DNA of 64,000 bases from Sodalis glossinidius str. 'morsitans' (GCF_000010085.1 NC_007712.1:806001-870000), one strand, 5' to 3'. Positions 1 through 9,662 are shown, counted from the stretch's first letter. Translations and numbers: made by a program. The notes: generated by a model not told the origin, from the letters alone.

Positions 1-2123
1 AGCTGATGCCGGAGTTCTGGCAGTTCCCGACGGTGTCGATGGGCCTTGGCCCGATAAGCGCCATCTATCAGGCAAAATTCCTTAAATATCTTGACCACCG
101 CGCGCTGAAGAACACCAGCAATCAGACCGTGTACGCCTTCCTGGGCGACGGCGAGATGGACGAGCCGGAATCCAAGGGCGCCATCACCATCGCGACCCGC
201 GAGAAGCTGGACAACCTGGTATTCATCATTAACTGTAACCTGCAACGTCTGGACGGTCCCGTCACTGGTAACGGCAAGATCATCAACGAGCTGGAAGGCG
301 TGTTCGGCGGCGCCGGCTGGGAAGTGATCAAGGTGGTCTGGGGCAGCCGCTGGGATGAGCTGCTGCGCAAAGACACCTCCGGCAAGCTGATTCAGCTGAT
401 GAACGAAACCGTCGACGGCGACTATCAGACCTTTAAATCGAAAAACGGCGCCTACGTACGCGAGCACTTCTTTGGTAAATACCCGGAAACCGCCGCGCTG
501 GTGAAAGACATGAGCGACGACGAGATTTGGGCTCTCAACCGCGGCGGCCACGATCCGAAGAAAATCTATGCCGCTCTGCAAAAGGCCAAGAAAACCACCG
601 GCAAGCCTGTGGTGATCCTGGCGCACACCATCAAAGGCTACGGCATGGGTGTGACCGCGGAAGGCATGAATATCGCGCACCAAGTGAAGAAAATGAACAT
701 GGAAGGGGTACTCTACTTCCGCGATCGTTTCAATCTGAGCACCATTACCGACGACAAGATCGAAGCGCTGCCCTATATCATTTTTGCAGAAGGGTCCGAA
801 GAGCACACCTATCTGCACGAGCGCCGCAAAGCGCTGCACGGCTATCTGCCGAGCCGTCTGAAGGATTTCACCAAGCCGCTGGAGCTGCCGACGCTTGAGG
901 ATTTTGCGCCGCTGCTGGAAGAGCAGAAAAAAGAGATCTCCACCACCATCGCTTTTGTTCGCGTGCTGAACGTGATGCTGAAGAACAAGTCGATCAAAGA
1001 TCGCCTGGTACCGATCATCGCCGACGAAGCCCGTACTTTCGGCATGGAAGGTCTGTTCCGCCAGATAGGCATCTACAGCCCCAACGGCCAGCAGTACACG
1101 CCGCAGGACCGCGAGCAGGTCGCCTATTACCGCGAAGACGAAAAGGGGCAGATCCTGCAAGAAGGGATCAACGAGCTGGGAGCGGCCTCTTCCTGGCTGG
1201 CGGCGGCGACCTCCTACAGCACCAACGATTTGCCGATGATTCCGTTCTACATCTACTATTCGATGTTCGGTTTCCAGCGTATCGGCGATCTGTGCTGGGC
1301 GGCGGGCGACCAGCAGGCGCGCGGTTTCCTTATCGGCGGCACCTCGGGGCGCACTACGCTGAACGGTGAAGGCTTGCAGCACGAAGACGGCCACAGCCAT
1401 ATCCAGTCGCTGACCATCCCGAACTGCATCTCCTACGATCCGGCCTATGCCTATGAAGTCGCGGTCATCATGCATGACGGTCTGACACGGATGTACGGTG
1501 ATAAGCCGGAAAACGTCTACTACTATCTGACCACGCTGAACGAAAACTACGCCATGCCTGCCATGCCGAAAGGCGTGGAAAAGGGTATTTGCAAGGGGAT
1601 CTACAAGCTGGAAACGCTGGAAGGCGGCAAAGGCAAAGTGCAGCTGATGGGCTCCGGCGCCATTTTGCGCCACGTGCGCGAAGCAGCGCAGATCCTGTCG
1701 AAAGACTATGGTGTAGGCTCAGATGTGTACAGCGTGACCTCGTTCACCGAACTGGCGCGCGACGGCCAGGATTGCGAGCGCTGGAACATGCTGCACCCGA
1801 CCGAAACCCCGCGCGTGCCTTATGTGGCCACCGTGCTGAACGATGCACCGGCGGTGGCGTCCACCGACTATATGAAACTGTTCGCCGAGCAGATCCGCAA
1901 CTTTATTCCTGCAAGCGAGTTCCGCGTTCTGGGCACCGACGGTTTTGGCCGTTCGGACAGCCGCGAGAACCTGCGTCATCACTTTGAAGTGGACGCCAGC
2001 TATGTGGTGGTTGCGGCGCTGGGTGAATTGGCCAAACGCGGCTATATCGGCGCTGATGTGGTGGCGCAGGCCATCAGCAAATTCGGCATCGATGCTGACA
2101 AAGTCAACCCGCGTCTGGTGTAA
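1..2123 (+). CDS. aceE: Pyruvate dehydrogenase E1 component (partial, 5' end outside window)
   Basis: This is the thiamine-diphosphate decarboxylase of the pyruvate dehydrogenase complex; it decarboxylates pyruvate and reductively acetylates the lipoyl arms of AceF in the cytoplasm. The frame is open from base 3, so the gene begins upstream; about 705 of the usual ~887 residues are present. The ThDP/Mg signature is visible as GDGEMDEP followed about 25 residues later by NCNLQR. The C-terminal part holds long blocks typical of the enterobacterial homodimeric E1, such as GTDGFGRSD near the end. It ends 15 bases before aceF, with the ribosome site AAGAGGTAGAG in the gap, so the two are cotranscribed. 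No disruption is seen. Identification is very secure; only the start is missing. Confidence 0.98.
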   Translation, partial: LMPEFWQFPTVSMGLGPISAIYQAKFLKYLDHRALKNTSNQTVYAFLGDGEMDEPESKGAITIATREKLDNLVFIINCNLQRLDGPVTGNGKIINELEGVFGGAGWEVIKVVWGSRWDELLRKDTSGKLIQLMNETVDGDYQTFKSKNGAYVREHFFGKYPETAALVKDMSDDEIWALNRGGHDPKKIYAALQKAKKTTGKPVVILAHTIKGYGMGVTAEGMNIAHQVKKMNMEGVLYFRDRFNLSTITDDKIEALPYIIFAEGSEEHTYLHERRKALHGYLPSRLKDFTKPLELPTLEDFAPLLEEQKKEISTTIAFVRVLNVMLKNKSIKDRLVPIIADEARTFGMEGLFRQIGIYSPNGQQYTPQDREQVAYYREDEKGQILQEGINELGAASSWLAAATSYSTNDLPMIPFYIYYSMFGFQRIGDLCWAAGDQQARGFLIGGTSGRTTLNGEGLQHEDGHSHIQSLTIPNCISYDPAYAYEVAVIMHDGLTRMYGDKPENVYYYLTTLNENYAMPAMPKGVEKGICKGIYKLETLEGGKGKVQLMGSGAILRHVREAAQILSKDYGVGSDVYSVTSFTELARDGQDCERWNMLHPTETPRVPYVATVLNDAPAVASTDYMKLFAEQIRNFIPASEFRVLGTDGFGRSDSRENLRHHFEVDASYVVVAALGELAKRGYIGADVVAQAISKFGIDADKVNPRLV

Positions 2124-2138
2124 GAGGTAGAGTAAATC

Positions 2139-3719
2139 ATGGCTATTGAAATCAACGTACCGGATATCGGTGCAGATGAAGTGGAAGTCACCGAAGTCCT
2201 GGTCAGCGTGGGCGATAAAGTTGACGCCGAGCAGTCGCTGATTACCGTGGAAGGCGATAAAGCGTCCATGGAAGTGCCCTCGCCGCAGGCGGGGGTGGTG
2301 AAAGAGTTAAAGGTGGCGGTGGGCGATAAAGTCACCACCGGCAAACTGATTATGGTCTTCGAGGAAGCCGAGGGTGGCGCTGAGAAGCCTGCCGCAGCGC
2401 CGGAGAAGGCCGACAGCGCGGCGGCCAAACCGGCCGCCGGCGGCGGTGCCGCACAGAGTAAAGAGGTTAACGTTCCCGATATCGGCGGCGACGAGGTGGA
2501 AGTCACCGAAGTGCTGGTGAAGGTGGGTGACAAGGTCGAAGCCGAACAGTCGCTTATCACCGTCGAGGGCGACAAGGCGTCGATGGAAGTGCCGGCGCCG
2601 TTCGAGGGTATCGTCAAAGAGATCAAGATTAACGTTGGTGATAAAGTCAGCACAGGTTCGCAGATTATGATGTTCGAGGTGGAAGGAGCCGCCAAGGAAA
2701 GCGCCGCGGCTGTGGCCCCTGCGTCGGCATCAGACGCCAACAAAAGCGCAGCTGCTGCCCCGTCATCGTCCGAAGGCAAAGGTGAATTTGCCGAGAATGA
2801 TGCCTATGTGCACGCTACCCCGGTGATTCGCCGTCTGGCGCGCGAGTTCGGCGTCAACCTGGCGAAAGTGAAAGGCACCGGGCGCAAAGGCCGTATCCTG
2901 CGTGAAGATATTCAGGCATACGTCAAAGAGGCTGTCAAACGCGCTGAGGCCGCCCCAGCCGCTGCCGGTACGCTGCCGGGGCTGCTGCCGTGGCCGAAGG
3001 TGGACTTCAGCAAGTTCGGCGACACCGAAGAGGTGGAGCTGGGCCGGATTCAGAAAATCTCCGGCGCCAACCTGCACCGTAACTGGGTCATGATCCCCCA
3101 TGTAACCCAGTTCGACGAAGCCGATATCACCGAAGTGGAAGCCTTCCGCAAACAGCAGAACGCTGAAGCCGAGAAGAAGAAGCTGGATGTGAAAATCACC
3201 CCACTGGTGTTTATCATGAAAGCGGTCGCCAAGGCGCTGGAAGAGCTGCCGCATTTTAACAGCTCGCTGTCGGCGGACGCCCAGAAACTGACGCTGAAGA
3301 AATACATCAATATCGGCGTGGCGGTTGATACCCCGAACGGCCTGGTCGTGCCGGTGTTCCGCAATGTGAATAAGAAAGGCATCGTAGAGCTGTCGCGCGA
3401 GCTGGCGGAGATCTCGAAAAAGGCCCGCGCCGGCAAACTGACTTCGTCGGATATGCAGGGCGGCTGCTTCACCATCTCCAGCCTGGGCGGCATTGGCGGC
3501 ACGGCGTTCACGCCTATCGTCAATGCGCCGGAAGTGGCGATTCTCGGTGTATCAAAATCGTCGACGAAACCGGTATGGAATGGTAAAGAGTTTGCGCCGC
3601 GGCTGATGTTGCCGCTGTCGCTGTCCTATGACCACCGGGTCATCGACGGCGCCGACGGTGCGCGATTCATCAGCTTCATCAATAACGTTATGTCTGATAT
3701 TCGCCGCTTGGTGATGTAA
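2139..3719 (+). CDS. aceF: Dihydrolipoyllysine acetyltransferase, pyruvate dehydrogenase E2
   Basis: E2 forms the core of the pyruvate dehydrogenase complex and passes acetyl groups from E1 to coenzyme A. At 526 residues it is shorter than the E. coli protein (about 630) because it has two lipoyl domains, not three. The lipoyl lysines lie in GDKASME motifs at Lys41 and Lys146. Each domain is followed by an Ala/Pro/Lys-rich flexible linker. The peripheral subunit-binding domain spans about 226-262. The catalytic domain fills about 290-526 and carries the active-site DHRVIDG motif (His499, Asp503). The start is fixed by the ribosome site just upstream and by the first lipoyl domain beginning at once. 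The two lipoyl repeats are nearly identical over the GDEVEVTEVLV block, so loss of a third by recombination is plausible. Confidence 0.98.
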   Translation: MAIEINVPDIGADEVEVTEVLVSVGDKVDAEQSLITVEGDKASMEVPSPQAGVVKELKVAVGDKVTTGKLIMVFEEAEGGAEKPAAAPEKADSAAAKPAAGGGAAQSKEVNVPDIGGDEVEVTEVLVKVGDKVEAEQSLITVEGDKASMEVPAPFEGIVKEIKINVGDKVSTGSQIMMFEVEGAAKESAAAVAPASASDANKSAAAAPSSSEGKGEFAENDAYVHATPVIRRLAREFGVNLAKVKGTGRKGRILREDIQAYVKEAVKRAEAAPAAAGTLPGLLPWPKVDFSKFGDTEEVELGRIQKISGANLHRNWVMIPHVTQFDEADITEVEAFRKQQNAEAEKKKLDVKITPLVFIMKAVAKALEELPHFNSSLSADAQKLTLKKYINIGVAVDTPNGLVVPVFRNVNKKGIVELSRELAEISKKARAGKLTSSDMQGGCFTISSLGGIGGTAFTPIVNAPEVAILGVSKSSTKPVWNGKEFAPRLMLPLSLSYDHRVIDGADGARFISFINNVMSDIRRLVM

Positions 3720-3813
3720 CCTCCAGGCCGGCCTGCCTGTTTTCTGCGTCGCCGCCGGTGGCAAAGGGCTGTCCTCGGCGTTACCAACTCAACAAGCGCC
3801 GTCGTAACATACT

Positions 3814-3841
3814 TTGCAGTCTATTAACATTTCTGTAAACT
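3814..3841 (+). promoter_or_regulatory. Candidate lpdA-proximal promoter
   Basis: The 220-base gap between aceF and lpdA is long for an operon, and enterobacterial lpd is known to have its own promoter as well as readthrough from the operon. TTGCAG (3814-3819) and TAAACT (3836-3841) sit 16 bases apart in a locally AT-rich stretch. The hexamers are only partial matches, so this is a candidate. The lpdA ribosome site (AAGAGG, about 3929-3934) is clear. Confidence 0.35.
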
Positions 3842-3939
3842 ATGCGCGATGGAGACGTCCCGGTGGACACAGCGTGTTATGCAAATACACGCGATAAAAT
3901 AGACGTCTGACCCGCCGGACAATCAACTAAGAGGTCATT

Positions 3940-5367
3940 ATGAGTACTGAAATAAAAACTCAGGTCGTGGTACTTGGGGCAGGCCCGGGCGGATATTCCG
4001 CGGCATTCCGCTGTGCGGATTTAGGTCTGGAGACCGTCCTGGTGGAACGTTATTCCACCCTCGGCGGGGTTTGCCTGAACGTAGGCTGTATCCCCTCCAA
4101 AGCATTATTGCACGTCGCTAAGGTTATCGAAGAGGCCAAGGCGCTGAGCAAAAACGGTATCGTCTTTGGCGAGCCGCAAACTGATATTGACAAAGTGCGC
4201 ACCTGGAAGGAAAAGGTGGTCAATCAGCTGACCGGCGGTCTGAGCGGTATGGCCAAAGCGCGTAAGGTGAAGGTGGTGAACGGTTACGGTAAATTTACCG
4301 GTGCCAACACCCTGCAGGTGGAAGGCGAAAACGGCACGACAACCATTACCTTCGACAACGCTATTATTGCCGCAGGCTCCCGTCCGATCCAGCTGCCGTT
4401 TATCCCCCATGATGATCCCCGCGTATGGGATTCCACCGGTGCGCTCGCCCTGACGTCGGTGCCAGAGCGTCTGCTGGTGATGGGTGGCGGGATCATCGGT
4501 CTGGAAATGGCCACCGTTTACCACGCGCTGGGTTCGGAAATCGATGTGGTGGAAATGTTCGATCAGGTTATCCCGGCGGCCGATAAAGACGTGGTAAAAG
4601 TTTTTACCAAGCGCATCAGTTCCCAATTCAACCTGATGCTGGAAACCAAAGTCACCGTTGTGGAAGCCCGGGAAGACGGCGTGTATGTCAGCATGGAAGG
4701 GAAAAAAGCGCCGTCGGAAACCCAGCGCTATGACGCCGTGCTGGTCGCCATCGGCCGCGTGCCGAACGGCAAGCTGCTGGATGCCGGCCAGGCCGGGGTC
4801 GAGGTAGACGATCGCGGCTTTATCCGTGTAGACAAACAGATGCGCACCAATGTGCCGCACATTTACGCTATCGGCGATATCGTCGGCCAGCCGATGCTGG
4901 CGCACAAAGGCACCCACGAGGGCCACGTGGCGGCGGAAGTCATCGCCGGCAAGAAACACTATTTCGATCCTAAAGTCATTCCGTCTATTGCCTATACCGA
5001 GCCGGAAGTGGCATGGGTCGGCCTGACGGAAAAAGAAGCGAAAGAGAAAGGCATCAGCTATGAAGTCGCCACTTTCCCGTGGGCAGCCTCCGGACGTGCC
5101 ATTGCTTCCGACTGCCAGGACGGCATGACCAAGCTGATTTTCGATAAAGAAAGCCATCGGGTCATCGGCGGCGCCGTGGTCGGGGTCAACGGCGGCGAGC
5201 TACTGGGCGAAATCGGTTTGGCCATCGAAATGGGCTGCGACGCGGAAGATATCGCGCTGACCATCCATGCGCACCCCACGCTGTATGAATCGGTGGGTCT
5301 GGCGGCGGAAGTGTACGAAGGTACCATTACCGATCTGCCCAACGCCAAAGCGAAGAAAAAGAAATAA
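3940..5367 (+). CDS. lpdA: Dihydrolipoamide dehydrogenase (E3)
   Basis: E3 is the FAD enzyme that reoxidises the dihydrolipoyl arms of the pyruvate and 2-oxoglutarate dehydrogenase complexes and of the glycine cleavage system, passing electrons to NAD. The 475 residues match the family length. The N-terminal FAD-binding motif is GAGPGGYSA (13-21). The redox disulfide is Cys45/Cys50 in CLNVGCIPSK. The NAD-binding Rossmann motif GGGIIGLEMA follows near 180, and the catalytic base is His445 in HAHPTLYES. The start follows AAGAGG. The Lys-rich C-terminal tail is normal. The gene is intact and closes the pdh operon ahead of a strong terminator. Confidence 0.98.
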   Translation: MSTEIKTQVVVLGAGPGGYSAAFRCADLGLETVLVERYSTLGGVCLNVGCIPSKALLHVAKVIEEAKALSKNGIVFGEPQTDIDKVRTWKEKVVNQLTGGLSGMAKARKVKVVNGYGKFTGANTLQVEGENGTTTITFDNAIIAAGSRPIQLPFIPHDDPRVWDSTGALALTSVPERLLVMGGGIIGLEMATVYHALGSEIDVVEMFDQVIPAADKDVVKVFTKRISSQFNLMLETKVTVVEAREDGVYVSMEGKKAPSETQRYDAVLVAIGRVPNGKLLDAGQAGVEVDDRGFIRVDKQMRTNVPHIYAIGDIVGQPMLAHKGTHEGHVAAEVIAGKKHYFDPKVIPSIAYTEPEVAWVGLTEKEAKEKGISYEVATFPWAASGRAIASDCQDGMTKLIFDKESHRVIGGAVVGVNGGELLGEIGLAIEMGCDAEDIALTIHAHPTLYESVGLAAEVYEGTITDLPNAKAKKKK

Positions 5368-5481
5368 AGTATCTGCGGTCATCCGCAACAAAGGCGCCGG
5401 AGGGAGCGTTAAATTAAATGGCAATGCATTGAAAATAAAGGGATTTAATTTCGCAGTGTCCAGATAACGTCCATCTTTGAC

Positions 5482-5512
5482 CAAAAGGCCCCGGTTTCCG
5501 GGGCTTTTCTTT
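5482..5512 (+). terminator. Rho-independent terminator after lpdA
   Basis: A perfect GC-rich stem (GGCCCCGG / CCGGGGC) is flanked by an A run and followed by a T-rich tract (CTTTTCTTTT). It lies about 115 bases past the lpdA stop and marks the end of the host operon just before the prophage. Confidence 0.9.
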
Positions 5513-5588
5513 TGTCGTCAACGACAGCACACAGCATCGCCTGGGCTGCCGTTTTTGCCTGATGCAGAGAGTTAAGAGAGGTTCAGGG

Positions 5589-5816
5589 TCAGCAGGTCAT
5601 TGCCGTAATGTGTGCGGAGAAAAACGTTTTGGGCAGGGTAAAATCTTTCGGCAAGTCAACGGACTTCGGCGTGTTCAGCATTCTTTCCAGCGTGGTAAAG
5701 GTGCTACCGCATAACAGATTCTGGCACTGATGGTAGCTGCGCCGGGTTTCCGAACTCATTCCCTCGCTGGTGCGGGTTTTTGCCACCGCGCCGCAACGTG
5801 GACACTTGAACGCCAT
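5589..5816 (-). CDS. ogr: Ogr/Delta-like late-gene transcription activator
   Basis: This is a small zinc-finger activator of phage late promoters. The reading frame is open from 5828, but the family start is the Met of MAFKCPRCG at 5816. It keeps the family pattern CPRC, then about 20 residues, then C-X4-C (CQNLLC), which binds zinc. The conserved core up to that motif is normal. The tail after residue 50 may differ from P2 Ogr. It sits at the prophage end next to D, as in P2. The frame is intact although its target late genes are ruined. Confidence 0.85.
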   Translation of the reverse strand: MAFKCPRCGAVAKTRTSEGMSSETRRSYHQCQNLLCGSTFTTLERMLNTPKSVDLPKDFTLPKTFFSAHITAMTC

Positions 5817-5860
5817 AAAACTTCCCACAATGACACTATTTGTTTACGGATAGTGTGTCA

Positions 5861-6819
5861 TTATGTTGACACCTTGTCAGCCAGCGCCATCTCGGCATCC
5901 CGCAGGCTGACCTCAAGCTCCAGAGCAGTGACATACCCCCGCTCGCCCAGCGTATGGACCACACGGGCAATCACCCACCCGGCGTTGTCTATGGCCGGCT
6001 TGAAGCCGCTGACGCGCGCAGGCAGCTCAGGGTAAATATCGGGTCTGCCCCGGGCCAGGGTAATGCCGAACTCCGCTGCACCGCGTTGTAGGGTGGACCA
6101 TTTCGCCGCTGCCGCCCGTCGCGCCGGCAAGATAATCCCCTTCACGGCGGGAGGAGGCGTGTTTTTTCTTGTCGGACGCCCGTTTGCGCGTCAGGGTCGT
6201 TTCCGCTTTTTTGCCCACATTCAAATCCAGCCAGTAGGCACGTACGCCGGTATAGGCGTCACAGTCCGCCACCCGAAAGCTGTGCCGGTCACCGCTTGCA
6301 CGGGTCAGGCTGATGGCTGGCAACAGCTTACCGCTTTGCGTTGTTCCTTGCCCTGGCACCATAAACAACAACATGCCGTTCTTGATGGTGGCAATGGCAC
6401 CCAGCAGTTCAGCCATGCGGGTTAAAAAGCTGATATCACTCTCCTGAGTCTGATCGGCGTGGTCAATTTCCACGTCCTTCAGACTGCGGCTCACGCCGGT
6501 TTGCAGGCGGTAGCGTCCGGCTATCGCGCTGACCACTGTGGCTCACTTCATCGACGGTAAATAGCCCCTTATGAACCAGCGCTTCGCCTTCCCAGCCCAG
6601 GGAGACGGAGATTTGTACGCCACGAGCAGGCAAATCTATCCCGTCGTCGGCATCGTCGAGCACCATCTCCAGCGTGTCGGCCTCAAATCCCCGGTTATCC
6701 GTCAGCGTCAGGGAGAGAAGACGGTCATTCACCGTCCCGACGCGCTTTCCGCCCATCAGCAAATCAAACGCCGGGCGGCGGGCATCCTCATTGCTGAGCA
6801 GGGTGTCGACAAATTCCAT
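5861..6819 (-). pseudogene. P2 gpD-like tail/late control protein D, frameshifted
   Basis: gpD is the tail protein (baseplate hub region) of P2-like phages. Three reading frames in order each carry a stretch of one protein. The first (6819 down to about 6545) begins MEFVDTLLSNEDARRP. The second (about 6536-6150) includes DISFLTRMAELLG. The third (about 6145-5861) ends in the typical YVTALELEV tail. At least two frameshifts, near 6540 and near 6150, therefore break it. The total is about 320 codons, against about 390 for P2 D, so some sequence is also missing. It lies directly upstream of ogr, as in P2. A short open stretch just before its start (about 6838-6885, minus) may be the end of gene U. 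Confidence 0.85.
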
Positions 6820-6885
6820 GGTACGGTCTCCGCTTTTTTGTCATACAGCATTGCCGCCAGGCCCTGCGCGGGCAATCCTGCCAGA

Positions 6886-7519
6886 TTGTAAGAAGACCCT
6901 TGAAGGGGTGAAAACCTACCGCAAGACCTTTAGCCAGCGCGAGCTGATGATCATCTACCCGGATTTTATTGCCTACAACGCCCAGTCAGGTAAAAACGAG
7001 ACCGTACCGGCCACTGCCTATGCCCTGGGGCTACGGGCAAAACTGGATGCGGAGCAGGGTTGGCACAAATCGTTATCGAATGTGGCGCTGGACGGCGTAC
7101 TGGGGATTTCTGCGGACATCTGGTGGTCGTTGCAGGGCAAGGACACCGATGCCAGCGACCTCAACGCGCATCACGTCACCACGCTTATCAAGCGTGGTGG
7201 CTTCTATACCCGTACCGCGCAGATCCTGGCGGACATGATCGCCGAGGCGCATTTTTCCTATATGGATAAAACGCTTACCCCGTTGTTGGTGAAAGATGTG
7301 GTCGACGGCATCAACCGCAAGGGGATGCAGCTGGTGACGTCGGGACGGTTGCTGGGCTTTTCCTGTTGGTATGATCCGGCCGATAACCCGAAAGAAACCC
7401 TGCGCGAAGGGCAGGCACATATCCGTTACAAATACACGCCGGTACCGCCACTGGAGAGCATGGGACTGATCCAGACCTTCACGGACGAATACTTCGCCGT
7501 TTTCAATCAGCTGGGGTAA
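6886..7519 (+). pseudogene. P2 FI-like contractile tail sheath protein, 5'-truncated
   Basis: About 210 residues resemble the C-terminal half of the P2 tail sheath (normally about 396 residues). Recognisable parts are RKTFSQRELMIIYPDF, the LDGVLGISADIWW segment and the end GLIQTFTDEYF. Homology starts abruptly near 6886, at the boundary with minus-strand DNA belonging to the D/U end, so this is a rearrangement breakpoint. The gene is followed ten bases later by FII, as in P2. It cannot make a working sheath. Confidence 0.85.
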
Positions 7520-7529
7520 GGAAGACATC

Positions 7530-8042
7530 ATGGGAATGCCGAAAAAGCTGTTTATGTTCGATACCTATATTAACGGCCAGACCTATCTGGGGCTGATTGA
7601 GGAAATTACGCCACCCAAGCTGTCGTTGAAAACCGAAGACTATCAGGGGGCCGGCATGCCAGGCTCGGTAGCGGTATTGATGGGGTTTGACAGCAGCGCC
7701 CTGGATATGGAGCTGACCATGTGCGGGCTGGAAGTGAGCCTGCTGAAAACCCTGGGCGGCCCCATTGACAGCCTGCAGCTGCGCTTCGCGGGCTCCTACA
7801 CGGATGCTGCCAGCAGGCAGGCCGTCGCCTGTGAAATCTAGACGCGTGGCCGCTTTACCGAGCTGGACTGGGGGGCCGCCAAGGAGGGAGAAAACACCCA
7901 GCACAAGTACACGCTGAAAAATACCTATTGTCGCATCGCCATCGAACGCGAGGATGTGCTCGAAGTCGATATGATTAACATGATTTGGAAAGTCGGCGGC
8001 AAGGATCTGCTGGAGAGTCACCGTGCCAACATGGGTCATTGA
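7530..8042 (+). pseudogene. P2 FII-like tail tube protein with internal amber codon
   Basis: The frame encodes a tail-tube protein of 170 codons, the normal size for P2 FII (172). It is interrupted by TAG at 7839-7841, codon 104, between VACEI and TRGRFTELD. After the stop the same frame continues with HKYTLKNTYCRIAIERED to a natural end at 8042. A single substitution would restore it. It begins with a good ribosome site (GGAAG) after FI. Confidence 0.88.
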
Positions 8043-8088
8043 TACGCCAGGCACCATCCCTTTATGAAACCACAGGAAGACGCGACTT

Positions 8089-8404
8089 ATGTCTAAAATT
8101 ATCCCTTTGAGTGTTGCCATCAAACGTACCAGCGGCGAAGAAATCACGGAAGTGACGATAACCGATACCCTAAAACAGGTCGGTGCGCTGCGCGGCCTGA
8201 AACTGTATGACGTGATGACCAGTGATGTGAATGCCCTGATCACGCTTCTGCCCGCGTAACACACCCACGCCTGACGGAAAAATTATCACCATGAATGTTC
8301 AGTACTTTTCACAGTTTGCGGCGGGCGTGGCTGATTTTTTGGCACCGAACTCGGCAGCGACTGGGACGACATCGGACGATGCGTTATCCGCTGTCCCTGC
8401 GTAG
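8089..8404 (+). pseudogene. P2 gpE-like tail assembly protein, frameshifted
   Basis: The first frame (8089-8259) starts MSKIIPLSVAIKRTSGEE and includes LRGLKLYDVMTSDVNALI, as in the P2 E family. A frameshift near 8250 breaks it. The second frame (to 8404) carries the family C-terminus YFSQFAAGVADFLA. E and E' normally assist tape-measure packaging. The E' extension seems to be lost, since the next DNA is tape-measure sequence. Confidence 0.75.
8335..8341 (+). promoter_or_regulatory. Relict slippery heptamer of the E to E' programmed frameshift
   Basis: T TTT TTG occurs in the correct phase of the second E frame (codons GAT-TTT-TTG). In P2 this heptamer drives -1 frameshifting from E into E'. 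The upstream frame is broken, so the site is a relict. Confidence 0.55.
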
Positions 8405-9530
8405 AAACTGATGAGCTTATTGCCGAAGGAGAAGAAAAAACTCCAGGCGGTGGCCGCCCAGCTGTACCGTCACGGCATTTCCATCCGTCAGAGCGATAAC
8501 GCTACCGCGCAGCTCACCCGCCGCACTGAAAGCTATAACCGCCAGCTGGTCGCGCAGCAGCGCCATTTAAGTGCCCTGACGCGCATGCAGGCCAGCTATG
8601 CCCGCGCCAAAGAGACGCGCGGCAAGCTCGCGGGCAGAGGGGCCGACGCCATGGCGGCGGGTGGGGGCGAGCTGTATGCCTCACAACGCCTGCTGGCCCC
8701 TGGACGGGATTTTGATGCCGGCATGTCCAGCGTGCAGGCGTTGACCCGCCTGGGCTACTTGGATGCGGGGCAGATGGATCGCGTGTCCGACGTCCTGACC
8801 GGTGCGTTTACCCGTACCAATACCGATTTACGCCAGCTGGGGGAAACCATGACCTATGCGGGCCCGATGGCGGCGGATCTGGGCGTCAGTCTGGAAAGCA
8901 TGGCGGCCATGGCGGAGATCCTCAAGGAGGCCAGGCAGGCGCTGCGCACGTTTGACCAACCCAGCCAGGCGCGCCTGAAAAAAGATTTGTTTGGCGAAGA
9001 GGCCATGGTGGGCATGGGCGCGGTGATGGAGGCCGCCGTTAACGGCAAGTATGACGCCCTGTTTAACGCCCTGATGCACGCGGGCGGCGAAACTGGGCGC
9101 ATTGCGCAACCGCGGGGCGCTGCTGGCAATGCCCTGCAGATGGGCCTGTCACGGGGTGCGGCCAGGGCCGGACGGGGGCAGCGCTGGCCGTGTTGGGCAA
9201 TGGGCTCAGGACGCTGGCCACTTCGGGCTTTGGTATGTTGTGCAATGTTGCCAGAGCGGGGGTTACCCTGCTGGTTGCGGCACTGGTGGCCGCGGGCGTA
9301 CTGATTTGGACGTATTGGGAACCCCTTAAGGCGTTTTTCTCCGGTTTTTTCACCGGCCTGAGCAGGACTGGCACCACTGAAAGAGGCGTTTATGGCGGTC
9401 TTTACGCCTCTGGCCCCGGTCTTTGACGGTATTGGTCACTCTATCAGCCAGGTGTGGGACTGGTCTACGCGTCTTCTGACGCCGGTGGCGTCCTCAAAAG
9501 CCTCCCTCGAAAAATGCACCAGTGCTCAAA
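8405..9530 (+). pseudogene. P2 gpT-like tail tape-measure protein, truncated and frameshifted
   Basis: Pieces of a tape-measure protein lie in successive frames. The first is 8411 to about 9180, with a coiled-coil-rich start, then ALTRMQASYARAKETRGKLAG and the MTYAGPMAADLG block. The second is about 9190-9380, a hydrophobic segment including LLVAALVAAGVLIWTYWEPL. The third is about 9383-9530, with APVFDGIGHSISQVWDW. The N-terminal part and the C-terminal half of the usual 800 or more residues are missing. The 3' edge meets minus-strand lysozyme DNA, the other inversion boundary. Confidence 0.8.
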
Positions 9531-9662
9531 CGCGGCGGCACCGACGTTGTAGCTAAAGGAGACCAGCACCGCCCGCTGGTAATCGCTCATCGGTACGCTG
9601 ACGGCACGGTCAACCACACGGGAAAACGTTGCCCAGTCGCGCTCCAGTAAGGCCCGGCACTC
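9525..9662 (-). pseudogene. Phage lysozyme (GH24-type) fragment
   Basis: About 46 residues match the middle of a phage endolysin: CRALLERDWATFSRVVDR and YQRAVLVSFSYNVGAAAFEHW. The second segment is the region after the catalytic Glu in GH24 lysozymes. The N-terminus with the catalytic residue is absent; the fragment is fused in frame to the end of the gpM fragment. The 3' side runs into tape-measure sequence on the other strand. Confidence 0.7.

Noticed and set aside
2042..2779. 245-codon Ser/Ala/Thr-rich minus-strand frame
   Set aside because: Antisense of the Ala/Pro/Glu-rich linkers of aceF; low complexity mirrors the gene.
4105..5157. 350-codon minus-strand open frame
   Set aside because: It lies wholly inside lpdA in antisense, has a His/Arg/Gln-rich composition typical of antisense frames of GC-rich genes, and matches no family.
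7503..8264. 253-codon minus-strand frame
   Set aside because: Antisense of the FII and E tail genes, which have clear homology on the plus strand.
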